64,000 bases of DNA from Amycolatopsis lurida (GCF_900105055.1 NZ_FNTA01000004.1:6355501-6419500); one strand, 5' to 3'; shown: positions 17,446 through 26,052, counted from the first letter of the stretch. A program made the numbers and translations. Notes: generated by a model from the letters alone, not told the origin.

Positions 17446-17946
17446 ATGCGCGCCGACTCCCTCGCCTGCGACGCAGGTGAACGGCTCAGCCTCAAGCCCC
17501 GCAACTCGGAGAGCGGCTTCGTCGACGGTGCCTGGTGGCCCCGGTCCCGTGACCTGACCGCCGAAGTGCCCGAACTCGCCATCGCGCTCAACGGCCCGAT
17601 CGGCCCGGTGTGGCGGGTGGCGTTCCCGCCGTCGGCCTGGGGGATCACGGTTCGCGAGCTGATCTGCCATGGGCGGCTGGTCAAACTCGAGGGAATCGGC
17701 TCACAGAACGTCCATGTCGTGCATGTGACCGGAGGGAACATGCGACGGGTCACTCTCGTCGTGATACCGCCGGAGGCGGATTCGGTGGCTGCAGGGCGGG
17801 TGCTGGCGGCGGCCTCCGGGCAGAACAACGTGGCTTGCCCGGAGACCCTCCTCGACGGTTTCGGCATACCGCTCGCTCTGGAGAACGCCCTCTCCCGTTG
17901 GGAATCCGAAGGCGGTCGTGGCGACGTCGCCAGAGCAGGCGGGTGA
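17446..17946 (+). CDS. DUF5994 family protein
   Basis: 166 residues containing the family hallmark SGFVDGAWWPRSRDL followed by GPVWRVAFPPSAWG and a C-terminal ETLL segment. DUF5994 proteins are small, soluble actinobacterial proteins of unknown function, often found beside GAF-ANTAR and universal-stress genes, as here. The frame is open further upstream, but ATG 17446 gives the usual family length. Confidence 0.7.
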   Translation: MRADSLACDAGERLSLKPRNSESGFVDGAWWPRSRDLTAEVPELAIALNGPIGPVWRVAFPPSAWGITVRELICHGRLVKLEGIGSQNVHVVHVTGGNMRRVTLVVIPPEADSVAAGRVLAAASGQNNVACPETLLDGFGIPLALENALSRWESEGGRGDVARAGG

Positions 17947-18009
17947 ATTTCCGGAGGCCACCGGACGGCAGGCCCATCGTCGCACTAAGCCAAAGCATGA
18001 GGAGTGAAA

Positions 18010-18920
18010 ATGCCGGTCGGCACGGAGAGGTCCATCGTCACTGGGATCGACGGGTCACGGTCCGCCGGGAACGCCGCGATCTGGGCGTCGGACGAGGCCG
18101 CGAAACGCGGGCTTCCCTTGCGGCTCGTCCACGTGTTCACGATCCCGGTCGTGAAGATGCCGGGGTGGTCCCCTCGTTCGAAGGGGTCCGTGAGGGTTTC
18201 GAGAGCCGCGGTCGGGCATGGATTTCCGAGGTGAAGGAAGCAGTGCATGCCAGGCATGCGGATCTCGTCATCGAGACCGCGCTCCGTGAGTGGAACCCGG
18301 CGGCCGCCCTGATCCAGGAGTCGGCGAGGGCGACGGCGGTCGTGCTCGGATCGCGAGGACTCGGCGGTTTCACCGGGATGCTGGTGGGCTCCACCGCGGT
18401 CGCGCTCGCCCATCACGGCCATTGCCCGATCGTCGTGGCCAGGGATCGGCGACCGGACGGTGCCGCGCCGCAGCCGGGGCCGGTCGTCGTGGGCACGGAC
18501 GGTTCGCCGGTCAGCGAGGCGGCACTCGGGTTCGCGTTCGACGAAGCGAGGTTGTGGAACGCTCACCTCACCGTCGTCCGGACCTGGTCTGAACTGGTCG
18601 ACCACGGCGCGATCCGGCCGCATTTCCTCGCCGTCGATCCGGCCGAGATCGAGGCCGCCGACAGGAAGTCGACCGAGGAACAGGTGGCTCCTTGGCGGGA
18701 GAAGTACCCGGACGTTCCGGTCGAGATCGTCGTCCGCAAGGGAAGGCCTGTCCGCGCGTTGCTCGAAATCGGCACGGGGGCGCGGCTTCTCGTCGTCGGC
18801 AGCCGGGGGCGCGGTGGATTCGAGGGCATGCTCCTCGGGTCGACCAGCCAGGCGCTGATCGCCCACGCCGAGTGTCCCGTCGCCGTCATCCGGGGAGATC
18901 ACTTCGACGCGGAACGGTGA
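18010..18920 (+). pseudogene. Tandem universal stress protein, frameshifted
   Basis: Two UspA domains in one gene. Domain 1 starts at ATG 18010 (AGGAG 5 bases upstream): VTGIDGSRSAGNAAIWASDEA. The frame breaks near 18165, after VVKMPG. The sense continues one frame back (consistent with one lost base) through EVKEAVHARHADLVIETALR and the ATP-binding loop GSRGLGGFTGMLVGS. Domain 2 is complete, with GTDGSPVSEAALGF and GSRGRGGFEGMLLGS. It is either a real inactivation or a single-base error. A second-domain product could still be made from an internal start. Confidence 0.8.
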
Positions 18921-19134
18921 AGCGGCAAGACTCCGGAATCCTCGCCCACGTACGGGTGACCTACCGCCGCTTGCCTTGCCAGGCCTGGTGAAACGGCGAA
19001 GGCTCGAACGAGCCGAGGGTGTTGGTCGATCCGGTGCCCTCAGCTACGCGGCACCGGGCGCCCCGGTCGTCCACACCACCTCGCAGGTCCGAGGCAGCAG
19101 TCCCGGAACCCCTTTCACAGGTGGAAGGTTGATC

Positions 19135-19434
19135 ATGCGGCTGCGCAACGCCGATATCCTGTTCGGCCTGGAAGAACACGGCATCGATGTTCGCTCCGGT
19201 GACAGTGCTCCCGACCTGAGAGCCGGAAACCTTCTGCATCTGTGGCGTCGCCTGTGGGCGGACGGCATCGACACCAGCCCCGTCGGCTATCCGGACTGCC
19301 CGCCCAGTGGGCGGATCACCACTCGCGATCCCGACTCGCATGCCGTCTCCATCAGTCAGGCGGGGAGCCGCTCGAGGCAGCGCCGTGAATCCGGCGCTGC
19401 CTGGCGGTCTACTTGCCGCAGAACACCACGTTGA
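19135..19434 (+). CDS. Hypothetical protein (99 aa), doubtful
   Basis: ATG 19135 is preceded by GGTGGAAGG 6 bases upstream. The first 45 residues (RNADILFGLEEHGIDVRSGD) read as coding. The second half turns Arg/Ser-rich and may run past a damaged stop. No family recognised. Confidence 0.25.
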   Translation: MRLRNADILFGLEEHGIDVRSGDSAPDLRAGNLLHLWRRLWADGIDTSPVGYPDCPPSGRITTRDPDSHAVSISQAGSRSRQRRESGAAWRSTCRRTPR

Positions 19435-19620
19435 CCAGTTTTTTCAGCTCTGCCGGGAATACTTGCGCCTGGTCGATCGCGGCGTCGCCCATGGTGATCG
19501 AGGCGGTCATGGTCTTGCTGCCGTCGGGCGTGCTGTACATGAGCGCGGCATCCGGCCCCTGTTGTTCGTGGTTCTCCTGATCATCTTCGAACTCCCCAGT
19601 CGAGGGCGCCAAGCATGGCC
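19409..19620 (-). pseudogene. C-terminal fragment of an unidentified protein
   Basis: Minus-strand frame ending at 19409 gives DAALMYSTPDGSKTMTASIT and DQAQVFPAELKKLVNVVFCGK, acidic then ordinary coding-like sequence without a start. It may be the end of a small secreted or lipoprotein-type gene whose front has been lost near 19620. No family recognised. Confidence 0.25.
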
Positions 19621-20140
19621 TTGTCATGAAACTCGGGGCACAGCTCCGAGCCGCGTGGTCCGAACTGATCACGACGATCACGATCACCGGCCGTGCTGAC
19701 CCCGCGCAGTCAGGGCGCCGCCGCACGGCGGCCGATGCTCAGTACCGCGGTTGTCCCACCGGCACGCGGCGCATGGGCGTGTTTCCTCATTTTCGACGAG
19801 AGAACGCTGCGAATGTGGCAGGCGGCCCGCCGGGCACTCGTCGCCCGATCGGTGACCGGGATTGCGCCATCCCGGGGAACTTGCCGACGGCGACTTGCCT
19901 GAGCGTGATCGCTGGGAATACCTTGACTCAACGGGGGTGGAATCTGGGGATGTTTTCGTTGAATTCGCGGTGCGCTTATGGGGGCAACACCGAATATTTA
20001 TGAGCGTACGCGATTCATGCTTCGCGTGTCTCTTCGGCCATTTCCTGGTAAGGCCGGGAATAATGGCGGATCCACTGCACAGGGTTGAATTGTGTGCACC
20101 CCGCGATGGGAATGTGCAAACAAGCAGAATGGGGTTGAAA
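19621..20140. other. AT-richer leader region of the bacteriocin operon
   Basis: No gene that I can support. From about 19900 the sequence is visibly richer in A/T than its surroundings (for example around 19975-20135). That suits a promoter and leader for the bacteriocin gene, and possibly imported DNA. Confidence 0.4.
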
Positions 20141-20497
20141 ATGTCAATGGTTTTCACGTCTGGAAAAGCCGCGAAGGTGGCGGCGGTCGCTTCGTTCGCA
20201 TTGCTCATGTCCGTGGGCGCCGTCTCGACCGCGCAGGCCGCTCCGAGCCGGACGGCGTCCGTGGCGGCCGACTGCGTCAGCGCAGGTGGCGGCACCTGGT
20301 GCCGTGGCTCCGGGGTCAGCGGCGCCTCGAAGTCGTGCCATTCCAACTACGTTCACCCGAACAACTACCACAGCTCGACCGCGGCCCTCGGCGCCGCGAA
20401 CGACAAGCGGTACGCCAACGCCGGTTCCTGGTCCAACGCCTATGTCACGAACGGCTTCAAGTGGACCTGCAACACCTGGTACAACCCGAACGCGTGA
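20141..20497 (+). CDS. Lactococcin 972-family bacteriocin precursor
   Basis: 118 residues: a Sec signal peptide (positive start, hydrophobic core VAAVASFALLMSVGAV, cleavage after AQA at about 33) and a mature part with the family landmarks GGGTW, SNYVHP, HSSTA and an aromatic C-terminus (WTCNTWYNPN). Lactococcin 972 blocks septum formation by binding lipid II. Unlike the prototype, which lacks cysteine, this one has four (C45, C54, C66, C110), enough for two disulfides. ATG 20141 is chosen for GGGG 6 bases upstream. The three genes that follow are the expected membrane and ABC components. Confidence 0.88.
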   Translation: MSMVFTSGKAAKVAAVASFALLMSVGAVSTAQAAPSRTASVAADCVSAGGGTWCRGSGVSGASKSCHSNYVHPNNYHSSTAALGAANDKRYANAGSWSNAYVTNGFKWTCNTWYNPNA

Positions 20498-20647
20498 TTC
20501 CGTTCTGACGCACTGGGAATGATCGCGTGAGCGGGTGCCGGGTTCGGCGATCGCCGGATTCGGCACCCGCGTTTCCGGCGGCGCCGGGAAACGTGATCCG
20601 ATTCTTTTCGCGGTGCGCGTCGGCCCACTCGACGAGAGTGATCGCAG

Positions 20648-21634
20648 ATGAGACTGACTTTGTGCCTCCTTTTCGCGGGAGTCATGCTCGCCATTCCGGT
20701 GGTGGTTCTCCTGGACAAGGCCCTCGAGCGGGAATCGGAAGGCGAAACCGCCGCGTATCGCGTCGGAGTCGCGTTCGTCTGGCCCGAGAGCCCACGGGCC
20801 GACGATCCCGGCGTGGCGCTGCGCATTCTCACCGAGGCGGCCACGGTGACCCGTTCCGCCGTTGTGCGCACCGCCGTGAACACGTCCTCGTCGGACAGGA
20901 AGCGCGTCACGCATTACGTACTTCTCGGTCAGGACCGGACGGCCCTGACCGACGAATTCACGTTGCGCGAGGGGCGCTGGCTGACCGCCGCCGAATCGCG
21001 CGGCGGTCCGGCGACCGTTTCCTCGGCACGCGCCGGAGAAGCGGGCAACGTGGGTGTGCCGTCGGTCCTCGGTGACCGATACGACCTCACGTTCGCACCA
21101 CTGCTCCGGGCCTTCGACGCTTTGCCGACCGCCGGCCGGTACGTGGTCGAGGCCCCCGACCGTGCCGCCACGGACCGGTTCCTCGCCCTCGTCCACCAGG
21201 GGCTGGCCGAGGCGGGGGTCGCCGGCCTGACGACCGCGGACCTGACGCAGGATCCGAGCCGATCACCGGCCGAAGACCGGGCGAGCCTGGAAATCCTGAC
21301 GGTCCTCCTCGCCGTCGCGGCGACCTTGATCATCCTCTTCGTCCTCCTGCGTGAGGGGAAGCGGATCGGCGTGCTGCGGTTGCTCGGCCACCCCGCGACG
21401 CGGATTTGGTTCGAGGTCGTGGGGCGAGTGCAGGCCGCATCGATCCTCGCCGGTCTGGTCGCCTGCGTGGCCATCGTCCTCGTGGTTCCCGGCGTCGACC
21501 CGTTGTTCCTGCGTTCCCTCGCCGTCGCGGTGATCCCGGTGACGGTGGCCGGATTCGCCGCGACGCTGGGTATCGGGCTGATCGTCATCCATCGTGTGCA
21601 AGTCTCGGACCTCGTCAAAGGAAGCCTGCAGTGA
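20648..21634 (+). CDS. Bacteriocin-associated membrane protein, first half (lactococcin 972 type)
   Basis: 328 residues with MacB/FtsX-like topology: an N-terminal helix (about 2-22), an extracytoplasmic domain to about 215, then three C-terminal helices (ILTVLLAVAATLIILFVLL and two after it). In lactococcin-972 operons one long protein of about 650-700 residues with two such halves supplies immunity or export alongside the ABC ATPase. Here that protein is encoded as two genes. The stop overlaps the GTG of the next gene (GTGA at 21631), consistent with tight 1:1 synthesis of the two halves. Confidence 0.75.
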   Translation: MRLTLCLLFAGVMLAIPVVVLLDKALERESEGETAAYRVGVAFVWPESPRADDPGVALRILTEAATVTRSAVVRTAVNTSSSDRKRVTHYVLLGQDRTALTDEFTLREGRWLTAAESRGGPATVSSARAGEAGNVGVPSVLGDRYDLTFAPLLRAFDALPTAGRYVVEAPDRAATDRFLALVHQGLAEAGVAGLTTADLTQDPSRSPAEDRASLEILTVLLAVAATLIILFVLLREGKRIGVLRLLGHPATRIWFEVVGRVQAASILAGLVACVAIVLVVPGVDPLFLRSLAVAVIPVTVAGFAATLGIGLIVIHRVQVSDLVKGSLQ

Positions 21635-22959
21635 ACGATCGAACGCGGCAAACCACTCCCCGGAGTCGTTCGTCCTCCGGGATGGCCATCACGACGCTCG
21701 CGGCCGTGAAAGCCGTGTGCGGGGCGGTGGTGGCCGTCCTGACCGTCTTGGTGTGGCAGCAATTCGCCGATCTGGAGACGCAGCGGGAACAGATCGCGCC
21801 GTGGGAGAAGGTCCAAGATTACGGAATCTTCTATCCCCGGCTCATCGGGGACGACCGGCAGGAGTTCGAGACCGGGGGCAATGCCTCGTCGGTCGCGGAG
21901 GCGCGTGACCTTTATCCCGTACTGGACCGTGCGGGAGCGATCTTCATCGACGCCGCGAACTACGAGCCCAGCGCGCCTCCGGACCCCACGGCACGCTGGC
22001 CGGTGCCGCCGATCCAGGTGAACACCAATTACCTCAAGCAGTACCCGATCCTGGACGAGTCCCGGAAAGTCGTCGACATCGACGACGGCGAACGGGCCTG
22101 GGTGGTCGCCGTGCCCGAGCAGTTCAAGCCGCGCGAAGCACAGATCAGGAAACTGCTGCAGGAAACGCGTACCGGGGCACCGGGGATCACGGGCGCGGTT
22201 CAGGCGGAAGAGCGGATAACCGGGGAACGGCCGCCGGAATGGTTCGCCGGCCAGCAGGTCCGGATCGTCTGGACGGCCTCCGGGCAGAAGGTGTTCAGTT
22301 TCGATCCCCGAGTCAACCCCGGGGACGGGAATCTGATCACGGATCCCGTCATCCAGATCATGACACCGTCGAACAGCCTGACGGTGGACCGGCTCAACTC
22401 GATCACCGGCGGGTTGAACACCGGGTTGAAGGTCCGCGTCGGCGAAGACCCCGCGGTCGTGCTGAACGGGCTCGCCCCGAAGTTGAAGGAACTCAAGCTC
22501 GCCGACAATCTTCAGCACCTCGTGAGCGTGCACGAGGCCCTGACCACGCAGGCCGCCGACGTTCGCAGTGGCATGACGGAGGCCACGGTGTTCGGGGGCG
22601 CGGCCTTGTTCGTCATGGTGGCGCTGATCGCGACGATCGCGATCATCGGCTCCGACCGGCTGCGCAGAAGGCTGGCCGTGCGCAGACTCCACGGCGTCGG
22701 TTTCGCTCGGACCTACCGGGAACTGCTTCTGGTTCTGGGCGGGAGCTGGCTCGGGCAAATCCTTCTCGCCGGTGTCGCACTGGTCGTCCTGGCGACGATC
22801 ACCGACTCGATACCCGGCGATCAAGTGAGCTCGTTCGACCAGGCGCCCGCGCTGGCGGCCGTGGCCGCCGTGACCTTGGTCGTAGAGGCACTGCTCGTCG
22901 TCGTGACCGTACTCGCCGTGGAACGCCGGAACACGAGCAGGCGATTGAAGGAGCTGTGA
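21631..22959 (+). CDS. Bacteriocin-associated membrane protein, second half (FtsX-like)
   Basis: 442 residues with the same layout as its upstream neighbour: an N-terminal helix (~25-45), a large outer domain (~46-310) and three C-terminal helices beginning TVFGGAALFVMVALIATIAI. It ends in a basic tail. GTG 21631 overlaps the preceding stop. ATG 21682 (MAITTLAAV) is an alternative start that still keeps the first helix. Together with the preceding protein it should make the heterodimeric membrane part of a MacB-like transporter protecting the producer from its lactococcin-like peptide. Confidence 0.78.
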   Translation: MNDRTRQTTPRSRSSSGMAITTLAAVKAVCGAVVAVLTVLVWQQFADLETQREQIAPWEKVQDYGIFYPRLIGDDRQEFETGGNASSVAEARDLYPVLDRAGAIFIDAANYEPSAPPDPTARWPVPPIQVNTNYLKQYPILDESRKVVDIDDGERAWVVAVPEQFKPREAQIRKLLQETRTGAPGITGAVQAEERITGERPPEWFAGQQVRIVWTASGQKVFSFDPRVNPGDGNLITDPVIQIMTPSNSLTVDRLNSITGGLNTGLKVRVGEDPAVVLNGLAPKLKELKLADNLQHLVSVHEALTTQAADVRSGMTEATVFGGAALFVMVALIATIAIIGSDRLRRRLAVRRLHGVGFARTYRELLLVLGGSWLGQILLAGVALVVLATITDSIPGDQVSSFDQAPALAAVAAVTLVVEALLVVVTVLAVERRNTSRRLKEL

Positions 22960-22961
22960 TC

Positions 22962-23624
22962 GTGGAATTTGCTTGTGAACTCCTGGAAGTCCGGAAAAGC
23001 CACGGCGACCGCCGGGTTTTGGAAGATCTCGATCTCCGGATCGAGAAGGGCGAATTCGTCGCCCTCACCGGCGCGAGCGGAACAGGGAAGTCCACCGTTC
23101 TGAACCTCATCGGACTGCTGGACGCTCCGGATGCCGGCAAGGTTCGGATCCTCGGCGAAAAAGCGCCGAAGCCGCGGACCAGGGCGGCGAATCTCCAGCG
23201 CCGGTATCGGCTGGGGTACCTGTTCCAGAACTTCGCTCTCATCGACAACGAAACGGTGGCGGACAATCTCCGTGTCGCACTCACCTACGCGGAGCGCGGA
23301 ACCCCGAAGCGGGAACGTATCGCCCAGGCGCTCGCGCGGGTGGGGTTGCCGGGAGCGGAAGACCGGAAGATCTTCTCGTTGTCCGGTGGTGAGCAGCAGC
23401 GCGTCGCCGTGGCCCGGCTGTTGCTGAAGCCGTGTGACATCGTCCTGGCCGACGAGCCGACCGGCGCCCTCGACGCGGAGAACCGCGATGTCGTTCTCGA
23501 CCTTCTGGGGGAGCTGAACGAGTCCGGCAAGACCATCGTCGTCGCGACGCACGATGACGCCGTGGCCGACCGTTGTTCCCGCGTAGTGGACCTTTCCGGG
23601 CATCTCACCGGTCTGCCCGTCTGA
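22962..23624 (+). CDS. ABC ATPase of the lactococcin 972-type operon
   Basis: 220-residue MacB/LolD-class ATPase: Walker A GASGTGKST, Q-loop YLFQNFAL, signature LSGGEQQRVAVAR, Walker B IVLADEPTGALD and H-loop VATHD are all intact. The size and signature match the ATPase that accompanies lactococcin-972-type bacteriocins. AAGGAG at 22948-22953 gives an 8-base spacing to GTG 22962. An in-frame GTG at 22956 overlaps the preceding stop but is too close to the ribosome site. Confidence 0.88.
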   Translation: MEFACELLEVRKSHGDRRVLEDLDLRIEKGEFVALTGASGTGKSTVLNLIGLLDAPDAGKVRILGEKAPKPRTRAANLQRRYRLGYLFQNFALIDNETVADNLRVALTYAERGTPKRERIAQALARVGLPGAEDRKIFSLSGGEQQRVAVARLLLKPCDIVLADEPTGALDAENRDVVLDLLGELNESGKTIVVATHDDAVADRCSRVVDLSGHLTGLPV

Positions 23625-23627
23625 GAG

Positions 23628-23691
23628 CTAGCGCTGCTAGACAATCTAGCGACGCTAGTGCTAACGTCGCAGGACAACCTAGCAACGCTAG
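23628..23691. promoter_or_regulatory. Three operator-like repeats CTAGC-N3-GCTAG
   Basis: Perfect 13-base dyads at 23628-23640 (centre GCT), 23646-23658 (centre GAC) and 23679-23691 (centre AAC), starting 4 bases after the ABC gene stop and ending 18 bases before the DUF1772 start. Start-to-start spacing is 18 and 33 bases. CTAG is rare in high-GC actinobacteria, so three such sites in 64 bases are unlikely to be chance. TetR- or MarR-type repressors use sites of this form. The cognate regulator is not identified. Confidence 0.7.
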
Positions 23692-23709
23692 ATTTCTGGA
23701 GGGGTAGTC

Positions 23710-24156
23710 ATGCTCAACGCACTCGAGATCGTCACGACCGTGGTCGTCGGCGTGATGGTGGGGGTGGAGTTCGCCGTCGCTTTCGTCCTCAACCGGATCC
23801 TCGGCGCCCTCCCCGAGGACAGCATGGTGCGCGGCCGTGCCCACGGGGGCCGGATGCTCGGCGCCGTCATGCCGGTCTGGTACATCGGTTCGCTCGTCCT
23901 CGTCGCCGTTTGGGCCGTCGCCGGATGGAATCACTCCGCCGCCGGGCTCGTCGTCACGGCCGGTGCGCTGCTGATCGTCAGCGTGGTCATGTCGGTCCTG
24001 CTGCTCGTCCCGATCAACAACCGCGGCAAGACCTGGACCGCCGAGAACCGGCCCGCCGACTGGAAGGAGCAGATGAACCGCTGGGACCGTTTCCACTACG
24101 CCAGGGTCGCGGTCATCGTCGCCGCCTTCGCCCTGCTGGTGACCGCACTCGGCTGA
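23710..24156 (+). CDS. DUF1772 (anthrone-oxygenase-like) membrane protein
   Basis: 148 residues with four hydrophobic segments and the DUF1772 ending (LVPINNRGKTW, DWKEQMNRWDRFHYARV). The family includes small membrane anthrone oxygenases, but most bacterial members are uncharacterised. GGAGGGG 7 bases before ATG gives a clear start. The gene is monocistronic and sits directly behind three CTAGC operators, so it is probably induced by a small molecule. Confidence 0.8.
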   Translation: MLNALEIVTTVVVGVMVGVEFAVAFVLNRILGALPEDSMVRGRAHGGRMLGAVMPVWYIGSLVLVAVWAVAGWNHSAAGLVVTAGALLIVSVVMSVLLLVPINNRGKTWTAENRPADWKEQMNRWDRFHYARVAVIVAAFALLVTALG

Positions 24157-24283
24157 GCTCGTGCTTCGCCGATCACCGGCAGGCGGCGGCGATGAAGGCC
24201 ATCAGCCTGTGCCGCTGATGGGCGGCGGACCGCACGGGTCGCCGAGTTGACCTCGAGTTCGGTCGAGGTCCGACCATGAAGCC

Positions 24284-24706
24284 ATGACGCTCGAACCAGA
24301 CGAAATGCTCCTGTTCCGGAACACCCTGCGCATCACCGACGGTCACCTGGAGGAGTTCACCGCCGCCGTCCGGGAGGCCGTCGACTTCGTGGAGCGCAAC
24401 GCGCCACAGGTCATGGTGCAGACGTTCGTGGACGCCGATCGCATGCTGGCCTACAGCTACCAGATGTACGCCGATTCGGACGCGGTCCTCGAACACTGGC
24501 GGATCTCCGAGAATCACATCAACGCCGTGTCGGCGCACGGCACGGTGGTGGACTTCCAGGTGCACGGCTCGCCGGACGAACGAGTGCTGGCGGGGATGCG
24601 CGGCATGCTCGACGACGGCATCGCTGTCGTCACACCGCGGATCGCGGGTTTCGTGCGCCCCCTGTCGAGTGATCGGGCAGCGGCTTGCTCTCGCGCGGAG
24701 CGGTGA
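24284..24706 (+). CDS. Putative small quinol mono-oxygenase-like protein
   Basis: 140 residues. The first ~95 resemble a dimeric alpha-beta barrel domain (MLLFRNTLRITDGHLEEFTA, MVQTFVDADRMLAYSYQMYA, HWRISENHINAVS), with a short helical extension. The last ~20 residues (RPLSSDRAAACSRAER) run over an antisense remnant of another gene, so the native C-terminus may have been replaced. Catalytic role unproven. Confidence 0.6.
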   Translation: MTLEPDEMLLFRNTLRITDGHLEEFTAAVREAVDFVERNAPQVMVQTFVDADRMLAYSYQMYADSDAVLEHWRISENHINAVSAHGTVVDFQVHGSPDERVLAGMRGMLDDGIAVVTPRIAGFVRPLSSDRAAACSRAER

Positions 24707-24836
24707 CCGTTTCACTGTCCACACCGGACTTGAGGGCGAGGGTGGAGTGGGCGGCGACGCGGTACTCGTACCCGTTCTGGGCGCTGGCGGTGATCCGGAC
24801 GGCATGTTCGGCCTTGGCCGGTAGCGATGGCTTTCC
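24690..24836 (-). pseudogene. Carboxymuconolactone decarboxylase-family remnant
   Basis: Minus-strand reading gives AEHAVRITASAQNGYEYRVA, AHSTLALKSGV and RESKPLPD, the core of the CMD/AhpD fold. The catalytic Cys of the usual 'EYCVAAH' motif is Arg here, and both ends are missing. It overlaps the 3' end of the plus-strand gene at 24284, as expected for decayed DNA. Confidence 0.5.
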
Positions 24837-24878
24837 GAACGGTTTCCCTCCGGGCGGCCCGTAAGGTGCCTCGCGTCG

Positions 24879-25238
24879 CTACCCGCCGTTGCCGGTTCCC
24901 AAGCCCACGTGCCGTCCGACGTGGTCGATGTCCGCCGCGGCCAGTACCGCGTTCAGCAGACCGGGGAACCGTCGCTCCAGGTCGTCTCGGCGCAGAGTGA
25001 CGTAACAGCGGGTGCCTTCCTGGCGGGTCCGGGTGATCCCGGCGTCCCGCAATACGCGGAGGTGATGGCTGAGGGTCGACTTCGCCACCGGTGCGCGCAG
25101 CTCGCCCCAGCCCCGCTCGCGGCAATCGGACAGTGTCCGCACCAGGCCGATCCGGATGGGATCGCTCAGGGCCGCCATGACCGGGATGAGCGTGATCTCC
25201 GCGGTGTCCGGATGTGGCGCTTGATGCATGACGGGCAT
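24879..25238 (-). CDS. ArsR-family regulator without metal site
   Basis: 119 residues: winged helix (MAALSDPIRIGLVRTLSD, APVAKSTLSHHLRVLRDAGI, TRTRQEGTRCYVTLRRDDL). It lacks the paired cysteines of metal sensors, so it belongs to the ArsR subgroup that answers to small molecules or redox. It is divergent from an SDR gene across a long dyad and presumably represses it. The start is the ATG at 25238, although an internal ATG at 25229 is possible. Confidence 0.82.
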   Translation of the reverse strand: MPVMHQAPHPDTAEITLIPVMAALSDPIRIGLVRTLSDCRERGWGELRAPVAKSTLSHHLRVLRDAGITRTRQEGTRCYVTLRRDDLERRFPGLLNAVLAAADIDHVGRHVGLGTGNGG

Positions 25239-25244
25239 GCTACC

Positions 25245-25273
25245 TTGTTCGATGTTCTACGAACGTCGAACAA
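25245..25273. promoter_or_regulatory. 29-base operator dyad between ArsR and SDR genes
   Basis: Outer arms TTGTTCGA (25245-25252) and TCGAACAA (25266-25273) are perfect. Inside them GTTC/GAAC pair around TAC, with a single mismatch between the two parts. It spans the divergent promoter and ends 8 bases before the SDR start. Confidence 0.7.
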
Positions 25274-25281
25274 GGAGTGGT

Positions 25282-26049
25282 ATGTCCCGCATCGACACAG
25301 AAGCCGCCTTCACCGGCAGGGTCGCGATCATCACGGGCGCGGGCTCGGGTATCGGACGGGCCGCGGCGCTGGCCTTCGCCAGGGCCGGCGCCCATGTCCT
25401 CGGCGTCGGCCGCCGCCGAGAAGCCCTGGACGCCACGGCCGTCCTGCACCCCGGCATAACGGTGGTCGCCGCCGACATCTGCGCCGATGACGCGCCGGAC
25501 GCCGTCGTGCGGGCAGCCGTGGAGCGCTGGGGCGCGGTGGACGTCCTGGTGAACAATGCCGGTGCCACCGCGCTGATGCCCTTGGCCGAGGCCACCGGTC
25601 CCCGCATCGACGCCTTGTTCCGCCTCAATGTCACCGCCCCCAGCCTGCTCGCGCGCGCCGCGCTGCCGCAGCTGCGCCGAACGCGCGGGTCGATCGTGAA
25701 CGTGTCCAGCACCTACGGTCACCGGCCCCTGCCCAACGCGGCTCACTACGCCGCCACCAAGAGCGCACTCGAACACCTCACGCGAAGCTGGGCACTGGAA
25801 CTGGCGCCCGATCGGATCAGGGTCAACGCGCTGGCCCCGGGGCCCACCGAAAGCGAAGCCCTCGCGTCCGCCGGATTGACGGCGGACACGGTCGAGCAGA
25901 TCAAGAACGACGAAGCCGGCCGTATCCCTCTCGGTCGCCGAGGCGAACCCGGCGAAGTGGCCACCTGGCTCCTGCGCCTCGCCGACCCGGCCTCCAGCTG
26001 GCTCACCGGCCAGGTCCTCACTCTCGATGGCGGGCTTGAACTGCTCTGA
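25282..26049 (+). CDS. Short-chain dehydrogenase/reductase
   Basis: 255-residue classical SDR. The nucleotide-binding motif is TGAGSGIG, the structural motif NNAG, the catalytic Ser lies in NVSSTYG and Tyr-x3-Lys in YAATK. The C-terminal LTGQVLTLDGGLEL is typical of the 3-oxoacyl reductase-like group. AAGGAG precedes ATG 25282. Substrate unknown. The product is probably induced when the divergent ArsR-type repressor is released. Confidence 0.88.
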   Translation: MSRIDTEAAFTGRVAIITGAGSGIGRAAALAFARAGAHVLGVGRRREALDATAVLHPGITVVAADICADDAPDAVVRAAVERWGAVDVLVNNAGATALMPLAEATGPRIDALFRLNVTAPSLLARAALPQLRRTRGSIVNVSSTYGHRPLPNAAHYAATKSALEHLTRSWALELAPDRIRVNALAPGPTESEALASAGLTADTVEQIKNDEAGRIPLGRRGEPGEVATWLLRLADPASSWLTGQVLTLDGGLELL

Positions 26050-26052
26050 GCG

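Noticed and set aside
20929..22824. 631-codon minus-strand open frame through the bacteriocin operon
   Set aside because: It is antisense to two membrane-protein genes with convincing helices and coupled starts.
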